In this document: one piece after another, positions 20,728 through 32,554 of the stretch
Layout of the letters: every line of letters starts with the position of its first letter
Position numbering within the stretch: position 1 is the stretch's first letter
Assembly: GCA_030679035.1 (NCBI GenBank)
Contig: JAUXTH010000122.1
Coordinates: 1-64,000 of the forward strand
Source: Methylobacter sp.
GTDB taxonomy: Bacteria > Pseudomonadota > Gammaproteobacteria > Methylococcales > Methylomonadaceae
Length of the DNA: 64,000 nt
Reading direction: 5' to 3'
Translations under genes and position numbers: made by a program
The notes under the pieces: generated by a model
Database searches by the model: none
What the model was told of the DNA's origin: nothing
The model's input: only the letters and a program-made list of their open reading frames with translations

Positions 20728-21953
20728 AAACGCGGCACACCCGCCGCCGGATAGCCTTTGTCTTTCTTTTTGTCCTTGTCTCCCGCTTTAACTATGGTTT
20801 GTAGTTTTGCCCCAACAGACACACCGTCGCGTATTTCGGCAAAACGCCGGGTTCTAAGACCGATGTGCACGGTTTTTTCCTGCACACCCTGTTCGGTGAT
20901 TTCCTTGACTCGAAATGCTGCGCCGTTCTGATTGTCTTCATTGCGCACCCTAGCTCCCAAGGCGGCAACCGGTATCTGCGGCACCTGCTCGGCCTTGCCT
21001 AATACGAAAAACATCTGCGTACTCATGCCGGTCATCAACTGCCGATCCTGGTTGTCGACATCGACCAACACATCGTAAAGCACCACATTGTTGATCACTT
21101 CCGGAGTCGGCAATATTTGCCGCACCTTGCCTTGCCAGCGCCGCTCGCTGTATCCCAGGGTCGAAAAATACACCGGCAAATCAGGCTTTAAACGCATCAC
21201 ATCGGCTTCGGCGACTTGAGCGCGCACCGTCATGGTATCGAGTTTGGCCAGTTGCAGGATCGTCGGTGTCGATTGGTTGGCGTTTAGAGTCTGGCCTTCG
21301 CGGGCTTTTTGATCGACCATGGTGCTGTCCATCGAAGCATAGATTTTGGTATAGCCGAGATTGGTCCTATCGCCTGTCAGCGTCGACTGCACCTGCTCGA
21401 TTTGCGCCTGAATCGAAACCGCAGTCGCCACGGCTTTCTTGAGATTAAACTCGCTATTCTGATAATCCTGCTGACTGACACCCTTGCTTTTCAGCAATTC
21501 GCGATTACGGTCGTACTGCTGCTGGGAGAATACCACCTGCGCCTGTTGCCCGATCAACTGCGCCTGCAAGTTCTTGATATTGGCTTCGTCGGCCAGCACC
21601 CGCGCCGCATAAATCCTGGGATCGATCTGCGCCAGCAACTGTCCGGCCGTAACATTATCACCGATCTCTACATAAATTTTCTGCAACTGACCGGTGACCT
21701 GAGCACCGACATCGACATACTCTTTTGGTTCTAGTTTGCCTTGAGCGGTGACATTTTCTTCAATATCGCCCAGGGTTACGACGACTTCATTTTTGGTTTC
21801 GTCTTTCGACTGCTTGGGTTGCAGTAAACCGTAACCGATAGCCCCCGCAACAATCAGAAGAATCAAAAAAATCCATAGGACGCGGCTACGGGCATTTTGT
21901 TGGCATTTACTAAGAAAGGTTCGCAACATAGTGGCGATAAGAAAAAGTGGCAT
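20724..21953 (-). CDS. macA: MacA-type periplasmic adaptor
   Basis: This membrane fusion protein links the MacB ATPase to the outer-membrane duct. Of 409 residues, one TM helix is at about 25-45. A lipoyl half-motif at GKLEPKEYVDVGAQVTG, a long coiled-coil hairpin (about 115-195) and the second lipoyl half follow, then beta-barrel segments. The first ATG (21953) is used here; a second in-frame ATG eight codons later is equally plausible since neither has a clear ribosome site. It is first in the macA-macB operon. Confidence 0.93.
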
Positions 21954-22320
21954 AATTTAAACAGGCGGCTATGAGGCCGCCATTACAAAACTTGCACAGT
22001 TTACTACAAAGAGAGCTGCTATTAATTACAATTTGCCGGGTTTTACACACGATCGAGTCAAGCAAACCGAGCAAAGTGCGTCTGGGGTGAGAGGGTAAGG
22101 TGGCTTCGAATGAGTCGCGGAGTCTTCTTAAAAATCTAATGTTTATCTGTAACAGCTCAGGCCTTTTTTAATCGTCAAACCACTAAAGCCTGCTTGGACT
22201 CCAGAATGCCTGTTATTGGAGTTCAAAGCTGGCTTTGAATATTATTAGGAGCGAGTATCGGTAGGGTGAGTAGTTACGTTTATCTTTAACAAAATCCGTT
22301 TTCTATTGTGTAGCAAGCAG
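21954..22320. other. Gap with a hairpin upstream of macA
   Basis: A GGCGGC/GCCGCC stem with a six-base loop at 21964-21981 lies 11 bases before the macA start. It lacks a T run, so it may affect macA translation or be a small repeat. The rest of the gap separates divergently placed operon ends and holds no gene or repeat that I recognise. Confidence 0.4.
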
Positions 22321-25300
22321 CTAGACTTGATCTAGCAATAACCGGGCGAACTCTTCGGCCGGCAAAGGCTTGCTTTTGATAAAACCCTGATAGGTGTCGC
22401 AGCCCTTCTCACGCAGGAATGCCAGCTGCTCAAGTGTTTCAACACCTTCGGCCAGCACCTTGAAGCCTAAAATATGGCCCATTGCAACTATCGTCGCGGT
22501 GATTTCCATGTCGTCTTGCAGCGATGGAATATCATCGATGAAGCTCTTGTCGATTTTCAGCACATCCAGCGGAAAACGCTTCAGATAAGCCAGCGACGAA
22601 TAACCGGTGCCGAAGTCGTCAATAGCCAGACGAACACCCTGGGCGCGTAAATTATTGAGTACCTCGACAGCTTTTTCTTCGTTTTCCATTAAGCCGGATT
22701 CGGTTAATTCCAGCTCTAACAGTTCGGCGGGGAAACCGGTTTCGTCCAGCATCTTTGCCACCAGCGCGCTGATGTCGCTACGGCGGAATTGGTGAGGGGA
22801 GACATTGACCGCTAAGGTTAATGACGGCAATCCTGCATCTATCCAACGGCGCCCTTGCAGGCAGGTCTCGCGCAGCACCCAGGCGCCGATGTCCACGATC
22901 AGGCCGGTTTCTTCGGCAATGGGAATAAAGTTGTTTGGCGAAATCACCCCCTCGATGGGATCATGCCAGCGCACCAACGCTTCGGCACCGATTATACGTC
23001 CGCTGTCGATGTCAATTTGCGCCTGATAATAGACGCACAAATGTACGTGTTCAATGGCATGACGCAGGCGGGTTTCCAGTGCGATACGTTCGCGGGCGAT
23101 AAGGGTGAACTCTTCGGAAAAATAGGCAAAACAGCCTCGCCCTTCATCTTTGGCTTTGTATAGTGCAATGTCGGCGTTATCCAGCAGCGTTTCAGGGCTA
23201 TCACCGTGTTGCGGAAATAAACTGATACCTATGCTGGCACCGATTCTGACCTTTCGGCTTAGTTCGGGATGGATGTTGTTGCTTTTAAGTAATTGAAACG
23301 GTTTGCTTAAGTCGGCGACGATAGCTTCTGCGACCCGCGCCGCATCTTCAGGATGGGCAATGTCTTCCAGCAGCACGATAAACTCATCGCCGCCCAAACG
23401 GGCGACCATATCGACATCGCGCAATCTCGCTTTGATGCGTGCAGCGACTTGTTGCAGTAACTCATCGCCCGCCAAGTGTCCCATGCTGTCATTGACCGTT
23501 TTAAAGCGGTCCAAGTCAAGCATTAGTAATGCCAGCTGTTTACCGTCACGCCGCCCCATTTCGATGCCGTGTTTCAGCCGCTCCCACAGCAGGCGGCGAT
23601 TGGGCAGTTCCGTGAGCGGATCGTAATAAGCCAGGTTGTGAATGGTTTCTTCCGCCGCCTTGTCTTTGGTGATGTCGGTGAACGCGGCAACATAGTGGGT
23701 GATCTGGTTATTCGCATCGCGAACCGTGGTAATGCTGAGCCATTCGGGATAGATTTCCCCGTTTTTACGTTTGTTCCATATTTCGCCTTCCCAGTAGCCA
23801 TCCTGTTTCAGGCTGCGTTGCAGCTCTTGGTAGAAACGGGCGTCCTGACGATCCGATTTAAGCATGGCATGCGTTTGTCCAATAGCTTCTTCCGGGCTAT
23901 AGCCGGTTACGCGGGTAAACGCTTTGTTGACCTTAAGAATGATCTGATCGGCATCGGCAATGGACATGCCTTCTTGCGATTCAAAGGCGGTTGCGGCGAT
24001 GCGGAGCTCCGCCTCGGCCAGTTTTTGCGCGGTAACATCGCGAAAACTCCACACCCTGCCGACGACTTTGTTATTAATTATTTGGGGGGTAGAGTAACGC
24101 TCAACGATTTTTCCATCCTTGAACTCAATGGTATCGAAGGAGTGGGCTTCCGGGGTTGCGTATAGTTCGGTTATTTTTTTCGCGAAAGCCTCGGCGTTTT
24201 TGATTTGATCGGGGCCGTACAGCAAATCTGGACTGCCATCTTTCGCGCCAAGTTTGGAACTAATGATTTCATCGGGAATTTGCCACAAATCAATGAACTT
24301 CTGGTTATGCAGCAGCCAATTGTTATCCAGATCCACGGCCAGGATGGCCTCGCCGGTAGATTCCAAGGTAGCCTTGAGTATGGATAGCGATTTAGCGATT
24401 TGCAGCATAGTCCGGTTTCGCTCAATCGCCAATTGCGCCAGATCGGCATAGTGAGCAATCAAGCTGATTTCGGTAGCCGTCGGTTGGGTCGGCAAGCGGT
24501 GATAGATGGCGAAAGTTCCAAGTACATGGCCCTGGCTGTTTTTAATCGGATGCGACCAGCAGGCTTGCAGATCGGCTTGCTCGGCAAGATCATGAAACGT
24601 TTCCCAATAAGGGTGTTGCCGTATATCTTTAACGATGACTTGGTCACCGAGATACGCCGCCGTGCCGCAAGAACCCACGCCATCGCCAATGGCCACGCCA
24701 TCAATGGCTTGATTGTAAAAGTCGGGCAAACTGGGAGCCGCGCCATGGCGTAGATGTTTGCCGTCTTCATCCAGCAGCAAAATTGAGCACAGCATCTTGG
24801 GATGCAGTGTTTCAAGATGACGCGCTAGCTCATTCAACACGGTGGGGAGGTCAACCCCTTGATTAATGAGTTGAAGAATCTGATTATGTAAAGCCAACTC
24901 ATCGGTGCGGTTACGTAATTTGTTTTCAGCGGCCTTGCGTTCGGTGATGTCTCGCCAACTGGCATGGACAATCAGCTTGCCATTCACGGACATTGGGGTC
25001 AGAGACACTTCGGCGGAAAGGGGCGAACCATCTGCTCGGATGTGCATCCATTCGAAACGGTGATAACCCAGCCGCACAGCGGTGGCTATCATTTCAGTCG
25101 CTTTCTCCTCAGAGTGCCGTCCATCGGGTTGATGGACGGGAGATATTTCACCGGGCGTGCAATTGATCAATTCTGATTTTGACTGGTACCCCAACTGGGC
25201 CAAAGTGGCAGCGTTGCAGTCGATGAATCGCCCCTCTTTGAGAAGCAAAATGGGATCTTTGGAATCTTCAAACAAGTGCCGAAGTGCGTCCTCGCTTTCG

Positions 25301-25902
25301 CGTAGCGCCGCTTCCGCTTGCTTGCGCTCGGTAATGTCGCGCGTGACAGCAAGCAATGCAGTGATATGACCGTGTGAATCGCGCAACGGAACTGCATGCG
25401 TATCCAACCAACGATGCGATTCTTTGAGTCCGCACAGCTCGAATTTCAGATTGCCGGACTCGCCCGCGAATACGCGTTTTGTCAGCGCAATAAAGGCATT
25501 CCGATATTCCGGCAATATAAGTTCAAGTATATGCAAGCCGACGGTCTGATCCAGGGAATCCGCTTCGATCATGTTCAGTCCGGCACGGTTCATCTGTAAC
25601 AGCGTTCCGTCTGCGGCCAGCAGCTTCACGCACTCAGGTTCGGCCTCAATGATGGCATGCAATTGCCGCTGGCTTTCAGTGAGCTTTTCAATAAAGTAGC
25701 TCAACAAGGTCACAACCAGAGTGGCTACAAAGCAGGATGCAACCAAGCCGGTAAGTAGATAATCGGGAGGTATCTCTCCCTTCAATAATAGTCCCATGGC
25801 TGAGACAATCGCCTCAGTCAACAGTACTGAGAAGATCACAGAGGACAGCGACAGCTGCCATATTTTCATGCGCTGTAGCAGTGGGAGAAGATTTTTTTTC
25901 AA
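22321..25902 (-). CDS. Membrane PAS/GAF sensor with GGDEF and EAL domains
   Basis: This 1,193-residue protein turns over c-di-GMP. Two TM helices (about 15-37 and 45-68) are followed by PAS domains at about 78-190 and 200-320. A GAF domain spans about 345-500, and two more PAS domains about 515-760. The GGDEF domain (about 770-930) has ARLGGDEF with an RDVD I-site five residues upstream. The EAL domain (about 945-1190) has GAEALVRW, the DDFGTGYSS loop and AEGVETLEQ. Both enzymatic halves have their key residues, so it could synthesise and degrade c-di-GMP. It is transcribed alone. Confidence 0.92.
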   Translation of the reverse strand: MKKNLLPLLQRMKIWQLSLSSVIFSVLLTEAIVSAMGLLLKGEIPPDYLLTGLVASCFVATLVVTLLSYFIEKLTESQRQLHAIIEAEPECVKLLAADGTLLQMNRAGLNMIEADSLDQTVGLHILELILPEYRNAFIALTKRVFAGESGNLKFELCGLKESHRWLDTHAVPLRDSHGHITALLAVTRDITERKQAEAALRESEDALRHLFEDSKDPILLLKEGRFIDCNAATLAQLGYQSKSELINCTPGEISPVHQPDGRHSEEKATEMIATAVRLGYHRFEWMHIRADGSPLSAEVSLTPMSVNGKLIVHASWRDITERKAAENKLRNRTDELALHNQILQLINQGVDLPTVLNELARHLETLHPKMLCSILLLDEDGKHLRHGAAPSLPDFYNQAIDGVAIGDGVGSCGTAAYLGDQVIVKDIRQHPYWETFHDLAEQADLQACWSHPIKNSQGHVLGTFAIYHRLPTQPTATEISLIAHYADLAQLAIERNRTMLQIAKSLSILKATLESTGEAILAVDLDNNWLLHNQKFIDLWQIPDEIISSKLGAKDGSPDLLYGPDQIKNAEAFAKKITELYATPEAHSFDTIEFKDGKIVERYSTPQIINNKVVGRVWSFRDVTAQKLAEAELRIAATAFESQEGMSIADADQIILKVNKAFTRVTGYSPEEAIGQTHAMLKSDRQDARFYQELQRSLKQDGYWEGEIWNKRKNGEIYPEWLSITTVRDANNQITHYVAAFTDITKDKAAEETIHNLAYYDPLTELPNRRLLWERLKHGIEMGRRDGKQLALLMLDLDRFKTVNDSMGHLAGDELLQQVAARIKARLRDVDMVARLGGDEFIVLLEDIAHPEDAARVAEAIVADLSKPFQLLKSNNIHPELSRKVRIGASIGISLFPQHGDSPETLLDNADIALYKAKDEGRGCFAYFSEEFTLIARERIALETRLRHAIEHVHLCVYYQAQIDIDSGRIIGAEALVRWHDPIEGVISPNNFIPIAEETGLIVDIGAWVLRETCLQGRRWIDAGLPSLTLAVNVSPHQFRRSDISALVAKMLDETGFPAELLELELTESGLMENEEKAVEVLNNLRAQGVRLAIDDFGTGYSSLAYLKRFPLDVLKIDKSFIDDIPSLQDDMEITATIVAMGHILGFKVLAEGVETLEQLAFLREKGCDTYQGFIKSKPLPAEEFARLLLDQV

Positions 25903-26026
25903 GGCAGCCCTTTTCTGATGTAGCGGTGTACCAACTGCATCGAAAACTGTTTGTGGTTACGGATTATTTCCTGATAGCCGGGTGAAGGGTGAGCAAACAG
26001 CTGGGTTGTTTACTCACCCTCCGGGC

Positions 26027-27760
26027 TTATTTTTTAAGCAGTTTTCGAACTTGGTCAATAATCATTTGCCGATTAATGATCAGCACATAGCTTAATAATC
26101 CGAGTATTAGGCCGAACAAAAGTTTCCCAAACACTGAACTTTCTTCATCTGCCGGAGTCGCTGGCGGCGCCCATTGTGCTTGCACGTTTTGCACCGCAAC
26201 TTTGGAAGGTTGGTATTCGGCTGTCAGGTCTGGTAGACCTAAGCTGCGCCATTTATCATAATCCTGCCAGATCGGATAATTGCGTTTCCAGAGACCCTTG
26301 GTGAAATAGGGCGCAAGGCTCATGCCGTGCGATTTGGGAATGCCTTTTTCGTCAAGGAAGCCGTCATAGACGACCAGACTGATGTCGCCGCCTTCACCAA
26401 CGCCGTTAGTGGTGAACGATTTCTCGACATGGTCATGGAACATCCAGATACCTTGTCCAAAGCTGTTCAAGCCGTCATCAACGCCGCTTAATTCCAGATC
26501 CAATCGCTGTGCAGGCACCATCGCATGTACGTCACGCTGGATATATGAGCTGGGGCCGTTATCGACGCCGTCATAATGGGTTACGGTCGGCTTGTGGCCG
26601 TGGATATGCAAAGCCAAGGATTCGGTGTGACCGTTCAGAACCCGCAGTTTAACTTTTTCATCCTGTTTCATTTCAATCAGCGATTCCCTCAAGGTGTAAG
26701 GGAAAGAGCGGCCGTTGAGCATGAAGTAATCGTCGGTGGCGTCGGTGGTGTCGTATTCCATGTTGATATGCTTGGCAATCAGCCGGGGATCGTTGGCTGA
26801 GCGGGCAATCAGATCATGCAATTCCTTATCCGCCGATTGGTAATGCAGGTCATATTCGCGCGCATATTTTTCCAGCACAGCGACAGAAGGATGACGCACT
26901 TGGCCTGCGCCGACATTAAGGGTTTGCGGCCAGTTGTTGGGGCGGTTTTCCTCGACGATAAAAATACCCTGCAAGCCCATCGGAATGTGGGTGTGCGGCT
27001 GAACATGGCAATGGTAATACATGGTGCCCGGTTGACGCGGCTTGATTACGTAGGTTTTGCTTTCCCCCGGCATCGTGTCCATGTTGCTGGTTTGTCCTAC
27101 CCCATCATTACCTGCGCCGACATGATCCATAAACGGATGGTCGATACCGTGCAAATGTATGGAATGCGGCAAATAATGGGTGTTTTGCAGAACCAGCCAG
27201 ACCACGTCATTCTGTTCGACGCGAATCACCGGCGACGGCGCGCGCAGCAATGGATTGGCGATCGGCTCGTAAATACTTAAGGTGGACATATCGCGGGTTT
27301 TTGGAGCGAAAACCCAAAAAGTCGGCTGTATGCCCGGCGCAATGTCGAAAGTAGTGGTCGGGTCTTTCATGTCGGGTGAATGACCGTTGAGTTCGGCAAC
27401 TTCAAGCTTGATAATGATTTTATCCGGGTCGCCGTCGCCGTCGACATCGTCAGATAGGGTAATCGCGTCGGCAGCGAGCTGAGTCTCCATCAGTGTTGCC
27501 ATGGAAATGCCGTTGGTGCCCTTGACGAAGGCGGCGATGTCGGCAGGATTGTCCGGATTACACAACCGTGAAGCCTGTATTTGTACGCCATCAATGACTT
27601 GCTCTTTGCGCCATGCGGGATCAGTAAAGTCGGAACAGACTTCTTCTACCGGGCCCATGTCCACCTTGGCCGTAGGAGGTAAATCACTGGCCGCTTGACT
27701 CCAAGGATGCATAAGGAGCAATGTAGCGCCCCAAATGAAGGTAAGAAGATTTTTACGCAT
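26027..27760 (-). CDS. Multicopper oxidase with type 1 copper in the first domain
   Basis: This 577-residue secreted protein has a signal peptide (cleavage near SQA-AS, residue 23) and a C-terminal TM helix at about 545-566. It should be tethered to the inner membrane facing the periplasm. Copper motifs are IHLHG (H202/H204), HCHVQPHTHIPMG (H250, C251, H252, H256, M261), LHIHGH (H385/H387) and FHDH (H442/H444). The Cys, His and Met of the type 1 site are in the first domain, and the last motif lacks Cys. This resembles two-domain oxidases, not classical laccases or CopA. A DVDGDGDPD loop near residue 105 looks like a calcium site. The substrate is unknown. Confidence 0.88.
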   Translation of the reverse strand: MRKNLLTFIWGATLLLMHPWSQAASDLPPTAKVDMGPVEEVCSDFTDPAWRKEQVIDGVQIQASRLCNPDNPADIAAFVKGTNGISMATLMETQLAADAITLSDDVDGDGDPDKIIIKLEVAELNGHSPDMKDPTTTFDIAPGIQPTFWVFAPKTRDMSTLSIYEPIANPLLRAPSPVIRVEQNDVVWLVLQNTHYLPHSIHLHGIDHPFMDHVGAGNDGVGQTSNMDTMPGESKTYVIKPRQPGTMYYHCHVQPHTHIPMGLQGIFIVEENRPNNWPQTLNVGAGQVRHPSVAVLEKYAREYDLHYQSADKELHDLIARSANDPRLIAKHINMEYDTTDATDDYFMLNGRSFPYTLRESLIEMKQDEKVKLRVLNGHTESLALHIHGHKPTVTHYDGVDNGPSSYIQRDVHAMVPAQRLDLELSGVDDGLNSFGQGIWMFHDHVEKSFTTNGVGEGGDISLVVYDGFLDEKGIPKSHGMSLAPYFTKGLWKRNYPIWQDYDKWRSLGLPDLTAEYQPSKVAVQNVQAQWAPPATPADEESSVFGKLLFGLILGLLSYVLIINRQMIIDQVRKLLKK

Positions 27761-27956
27761 ACGACGACCTCAGAAAATTCATTAAATAAAACGACACGCC
27801 GCCATCCAAAAGCGGAGGCTTTTAAAGCGGATATATTAACCGAATCTCAGGGAGAATTCATGTTTAACGCTAGAATATAAGGTGTGATTAAAAGTGCGGT
27901 TTTGGAAGATTATTTCCCGCACCTGTTTTTTGAGCGCATAGGTATCTATACAACAC

Positions 27957-28098
27957 GTCATCCCGGCAGGGATTGCCGGGATCCAGGGGCCATGGATGGC
28001 AATATCAAAGAGGAGCACAAGTTTGTATAGGGAATTACGCAGTTCGCAACCGTTCACATCCCTGTGCTCTGGATTCCGGCAATCCCTGCCGGAATGAC
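27957..28098. repeat. Inverted-repeat element with GGCAGGGATTGCC ends
   Basis: The left end GTCATCCCGGCAGGGATTGC and the right end GGCAATCCCTGCCGGAATGAC are complementary, and each end is itself partly palindromic. A single end of the same family is at 29837-29880, just after selO. Both lie outside genes. Such GGCAGGGATTGCC units are widespread in proteobacteria. The rest of 27761-28206 shows nothing else. Confidence 0.7.
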
Positions 28099-28206
28099 GA
28101 TGCTACATAAGCGCAATATCGTTTACCTTGAGTTTATAATTACACCCGCAAGAATACGCCCAAAAACTCAGTTTAACGCCCCGCCGAATCGGCGTATGAT
28201 TTTATT

Positions 28207-29817
<1,611 letters not shown>

Positions 29818-29836
29818 ACATAACTTAAAAACCACC

Positions 29837-29880
29837 GTCATTCCGGCAGGGATTGCCGGAATCCAGAGCACAGGGATGTG
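29837..29880. repeat. Single end of the GGCAGGGATTGCC repeat
   Basis: GTCATTCCGGCAGGGATTGC followed by CGGAATCCAGAGCACAGGG matches, in reverse orientation, the right end of the element at 27957-28098 over the whole 44 bases. The two thus bracket selO. Confidence 0.65.
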
Positions 29881-30003
29881 ATAGAGCGTACAAGCAGATG
29901 AGTTTGTAATAACGAGCTTTAATTACTTACTGGTAAAACAAACAAATACGCTGGTAAGATTGGAACAACTGTCAAAAACAGATAAACCGTTGAAAAATTA
30001 TTT

Positions 30004-30186
30004 ATGAATAGTAAAACTCTTATCAAGCACCTGGAAAAAGACGGCTGGATGCTTGTAAGAGTCAAAGGCTCTCACCATCAATTTAAACACAACAGCAAAA
30101 AAGGGCTGGTTACCGTTAAACATCCAGACGGAGACATTCCAAAAGGAACTCTCATTAACATTTATAAACAGGCGGGTTGGAAATGA
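30004..30186 (+). CDS. hicA: HicA toxin (mRNA interferase)
   Basis: HicA is the RNA-cleaving toxin of a type II toxin-antitoxin pair with a double-stranded-RNA-binding-like fold. At 60 residues it is the usual length. The catalytic His lies in the GSHHQF motif (H24). HPDGDIPKGTL and the C-terminal IYKQAGW are also typical. Its stop overlaps the start of hicB by 4 bases. Overlap ensures co-production with the antitoxin. Confidence 0.95.
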   Translation: MNSKTLIKHLEKDGWMLVRVKGSHHQFKHNSKKGLVTVKHPDGDIPKGTLINIYKQAGWK

Positions 30187-30575
30187 AGATTGCCGTAGTA
30201 TTACACTCAGACGACGGTCAACGCTATGGCGTGACTGTGCCCGATTTAGCTGGCTGCTTCTCGGCTGGAGACAGTATAGACGATGCGCTGGAGTCAGTTA
30301 AAGAAGCGATAGAATTGCATTTGGAAGGATTATTGGAAGACGGGCAAGATATGCCAAATATTGCGCCTATTAGCCAGCACCAAAATAATCCTGATTATGC
30401 CGGTGGTGTGTGGGCATTAGTTGATGTGGACACCACGGCTTTTGAAGGCGAAGCTGAAAAAATCGACATAGTTTTGCCGAAACTTTTACTAAAACGTATT
30501 GACGACTATACCCATGCCAAGCATCTAACCCGTTCGGTGTTTTTGGCTGAGGCGGCGCGGGCGGCCATGCGTTAA
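30183..30575 (+). CDS. hicB: HicB antitoxin
   Basis: HicB neutralises HicA and represses the operon. The 130-residue protein starts at the ATG overlapping the hicA stop. The N-terminal partial RNase H-like domain has YGVTVPDLAGCFSAGDSIDDA. The C-terminal part, VLPKLLLKRIDDY through SVFLAEAAR, is a ribbon-helix-helix DNA-binding domain. It should bind an operator upstream of hicA, though I cannot point to a clear palindrome there. Confidence 0.94.
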   Translation: MKIAVVLHSDDGQRYGVTVPDLAGCFSAGDSIDDALESVKEAIELHLEGLLEDGQDMPNIAPISQHQNNPDYAGGVWALVDVDTTAFEGEAEKIDIVLPKLLLKRIDDYTHAKHLTRSVFLAEAARAAMR

Positions 30576-30671
30576 GCGGTTTTATAGATTCTGGAATGTG
30601 AAGTTGCGAATGATGTGCTTCACTTTGTTTAGCACATCTTACAACCATGTTTTTACAATATATTTAAAATT

Positions 30672-31532
30672 ATGGGAATCAATAAGAATCAGCATTATGT
30701 ATCAGCCTTTTATTTGTATAACTTTACAAGTGATGAACAACAGCTAGAATCAAAAGGCAAAGAGAAAAGGGATACTAAAATTCATCATTTTGATGTCGCT
30801 CAAGGAAGTATGAAAGAGCGGCCGATTGAAAAGTTGGCAGTTGAGCCTTATATGTTGTCATTTAAAAAAGAGGACGGAAGTTATGATCATTCGCTTGATG
30901 ACGAATTGAAAGTGATTGAAGATAAAGCATCTAAAGCTATTAGAGAGCTAAATAATGTTTATAAACACCTGAACAAAACAAAATCGAAATCAGTTGAAAT
31001 TCACAATTCATTGCTGGAGAGTATCGTTGAGTTTATGTGCTGGCAAATTAGAAGACATCCCGATATCGTGAATGATATTACTGGTGAATGCAGGCGTTTT
31101 CTTGAGAAATCGGGCAGAAAATCTGATCGAGCTAAGGAAATGGCGTTAGGCGTTGTAAAAAATATAGGCCAATATGATGATTCATATGACCTCTTTCAAG
31201 AACTTCAAAAGAAAAATAAAGTTATTGTATTTACAACTTCTCCCGAGGCTCAGTTTGTGACATCAGATTATCCGTTTGTACGTTTTAATAAAAATGATAG
31301 AGATGGAATATCTATTGAAGGTACGGAAATATATTTCCCAATAACCTCAAATATGCTTTTGTTCATGTGTGGCAACGGCAATAGAAAAGAGTTCAGAGTT
31401 GAAAATGACAAGAAAATTTTGAGAGAATTGAACTCGTATATAACAAGGAATGCAAAGAGATATATCTTTGGGAAGAGTGATGTTTATATTCAACGATTGG
31501 TCAAAAACAATAGCCCCGATGCGACTACATAA
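30672..31532 (+). CDS. DUF4238 domain protein
   Basis: The 286-residue protein starts with NQHYVSAFYLYNF, the signature of DUF4238, and has a C-terminal block VTSDYPFVRFN and IYFPITSNMLL also seen in that family. The function is unknown; members often occur near mobile or defence genes. The DNA is clearly richer in A and T than its neighbours, and codons ending in A/T dominate, which suggests acquisition by transfer. It lies directly after hicAB in the same direction, with a 96-base gap. Confidence 0.8.
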   Translation: MGINKNQHYVSAFYLYNFTSDEQQLESKGKEKRDTKIHHFDVAQGSMKERPIEKLAVEPYMLSFKKEDGSYDHSLDDELKVIEDKASKAIRELNNVYKHLNKTKSKSVEIHNSLLESIVEFMCWQIRRHPDIVNDITGECRRFLEKSGRKSDRAKEMALGVVKNIGQYDDSYDLFQELQKKNKVIVFTTSPEAQFVTSDYPFVRFNKNDRDGISIEGTEIYFPITSNMLLFMCGNGNRKEFRVENDKKILRELNSYITRNAKRYIFGKSDVYIQRLVKNNSPDATT

Positions 31533-31550
31533 GTATCTACACGAGCCAGT

Positions 31551-32471
31551 CTAGTTTGACCCCTTCCATTTATTCTTACGCGCCAGTTTCTTAGCCTCTT
31601 TCTCAGCCCGGATAATCACCAATTCAGCCAGTTCTATTTCCATCATGGCCGGAGTTTCAAGGCTGATTCTGCCGATGGTTCCGGCGCGTAATTCTGCCAG
31701 CAGGATTTTGGACACTTTATCCATCTCGATGCGTCCGCCTGAGCGTAAACAGCCGCGCTTTTTGCCGATGATTTCCATCAGCTCCATTTCGCTTTTAGGG
31801 AGTTGCTCCAGCTGGTAGCGGGCTAGTACTAATTCCGGGTAATGCTGTAACAGGTAGTCGGCGGCGAAGTAGGCGATTTGGTCGTGACTGATCGCGGTAT
31901 CCCTGATCGCGCCGGTGGTCGCCAGCCGGTAGCCGCTGTTTTTGTTTTCGACGTTGGGCCACAACATGCCGGGCGTGTCCAGCAGGATAATGTTGTTGCC
32001 GATATCGATGCGTTGCTGGGTTTTGGTGATGGCCGGTTCGTCGCCGGTTTTGGCGATCATTCTCCCGGCCAGGATATTGATCAGCGTGGATTTGCCGACA
32101 TTGGGTATGCCCATGATCAGCGTGTGGATCGGTTTGTCGCTGCTGGCCTTGTTCGGCAGCATCTTGTGGCATAGCTCAGGTATTTGGCGCATTTTTTCGG
32201 GCTGCTCGATAGTCAGCGCCAGGGTTTTTACGCCTTGTTCCCGTTCCAGATAGGTTTGCCATTGTTGGGTGATCTCGGGGTCGGCAAGGTCGCTTTTGCT
32301 GAGCACTTTGATGCAGGGCTTGTCGCCGCGCAGCTCGGCGAGCATCGGGTTTTGGCTGCTGAACGGAATACGCGCGTCCAGAATTTCGATAATCAGGTCA
32401 ACCTGAGGGAGGATTTCTTTGACCTCTTTGCTGGCCTTGTGCATATGGCCGGGGTACCACTGAATAAGCAT
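31551..32471 (-). CDS. rbgA: Ribosome biogenesis GTPase YlqF/RbgA
   Basis: RbgA is a circularly permuted GTPase that helps late assembly of the large ribosomal subunit. Of 306 residues, MQWYPGHM-like IQWYPGHMHKA opens the protein. The G4 motif SKSDLAD comes first, then the G1 loop GIPNVGKSTLIN and the G3 motif DTPGMLWP. The C-terminal helical domain binds RNA. It is convergent with the DUF4238 gene and transcribed alone. Confidence 0.94.
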   Translation of the reverse strand: MLIQWYPGHMHKASKEVKEILPQVDLIIEILDARIPFSSQNPMLAELRGDKPCIKVLSKSDLADPEITQQWQTYLEREQGVKTLALTIEQPEKMRQIPELCHKMLPNKASSDKPIHTLIMGIPNVGKSTLINILAGRMIAKTGDEPAITKTQQRIDIGNNIILLDTPGMLWPNVENKNSGYRLATTGAIRDTAISHDQIAYFAADYLLQHYPELVLARYQLEQLPKSEMELMEIIGKKRGCLRSGGRIEMDKVSKILLAELRAGTIGRISLETPAMMEIELAELVIIRAEKEAKKLARKNKWKGSN

Positions 32472-32554
32472 GATGTTTAGCTGCTGTCAAAATGGTATAT
32501 TTAAGCATCATAGCCGTTCAAGCAACAGCTATAAATACAGATAAGGGGTAATCA

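Noticed and set aside
21964-21981. Riboswitch or terminator upstream of macA
   Set aside because: Only a 6-bp stem is seen, without a T run or any known aptamer features.
23569-24165. A 198-residue plus-strand frame
   Set aside because: It lies fully inside the GGDEF/EAL gene on the other strand, which has clear domains. The product shows no domain.
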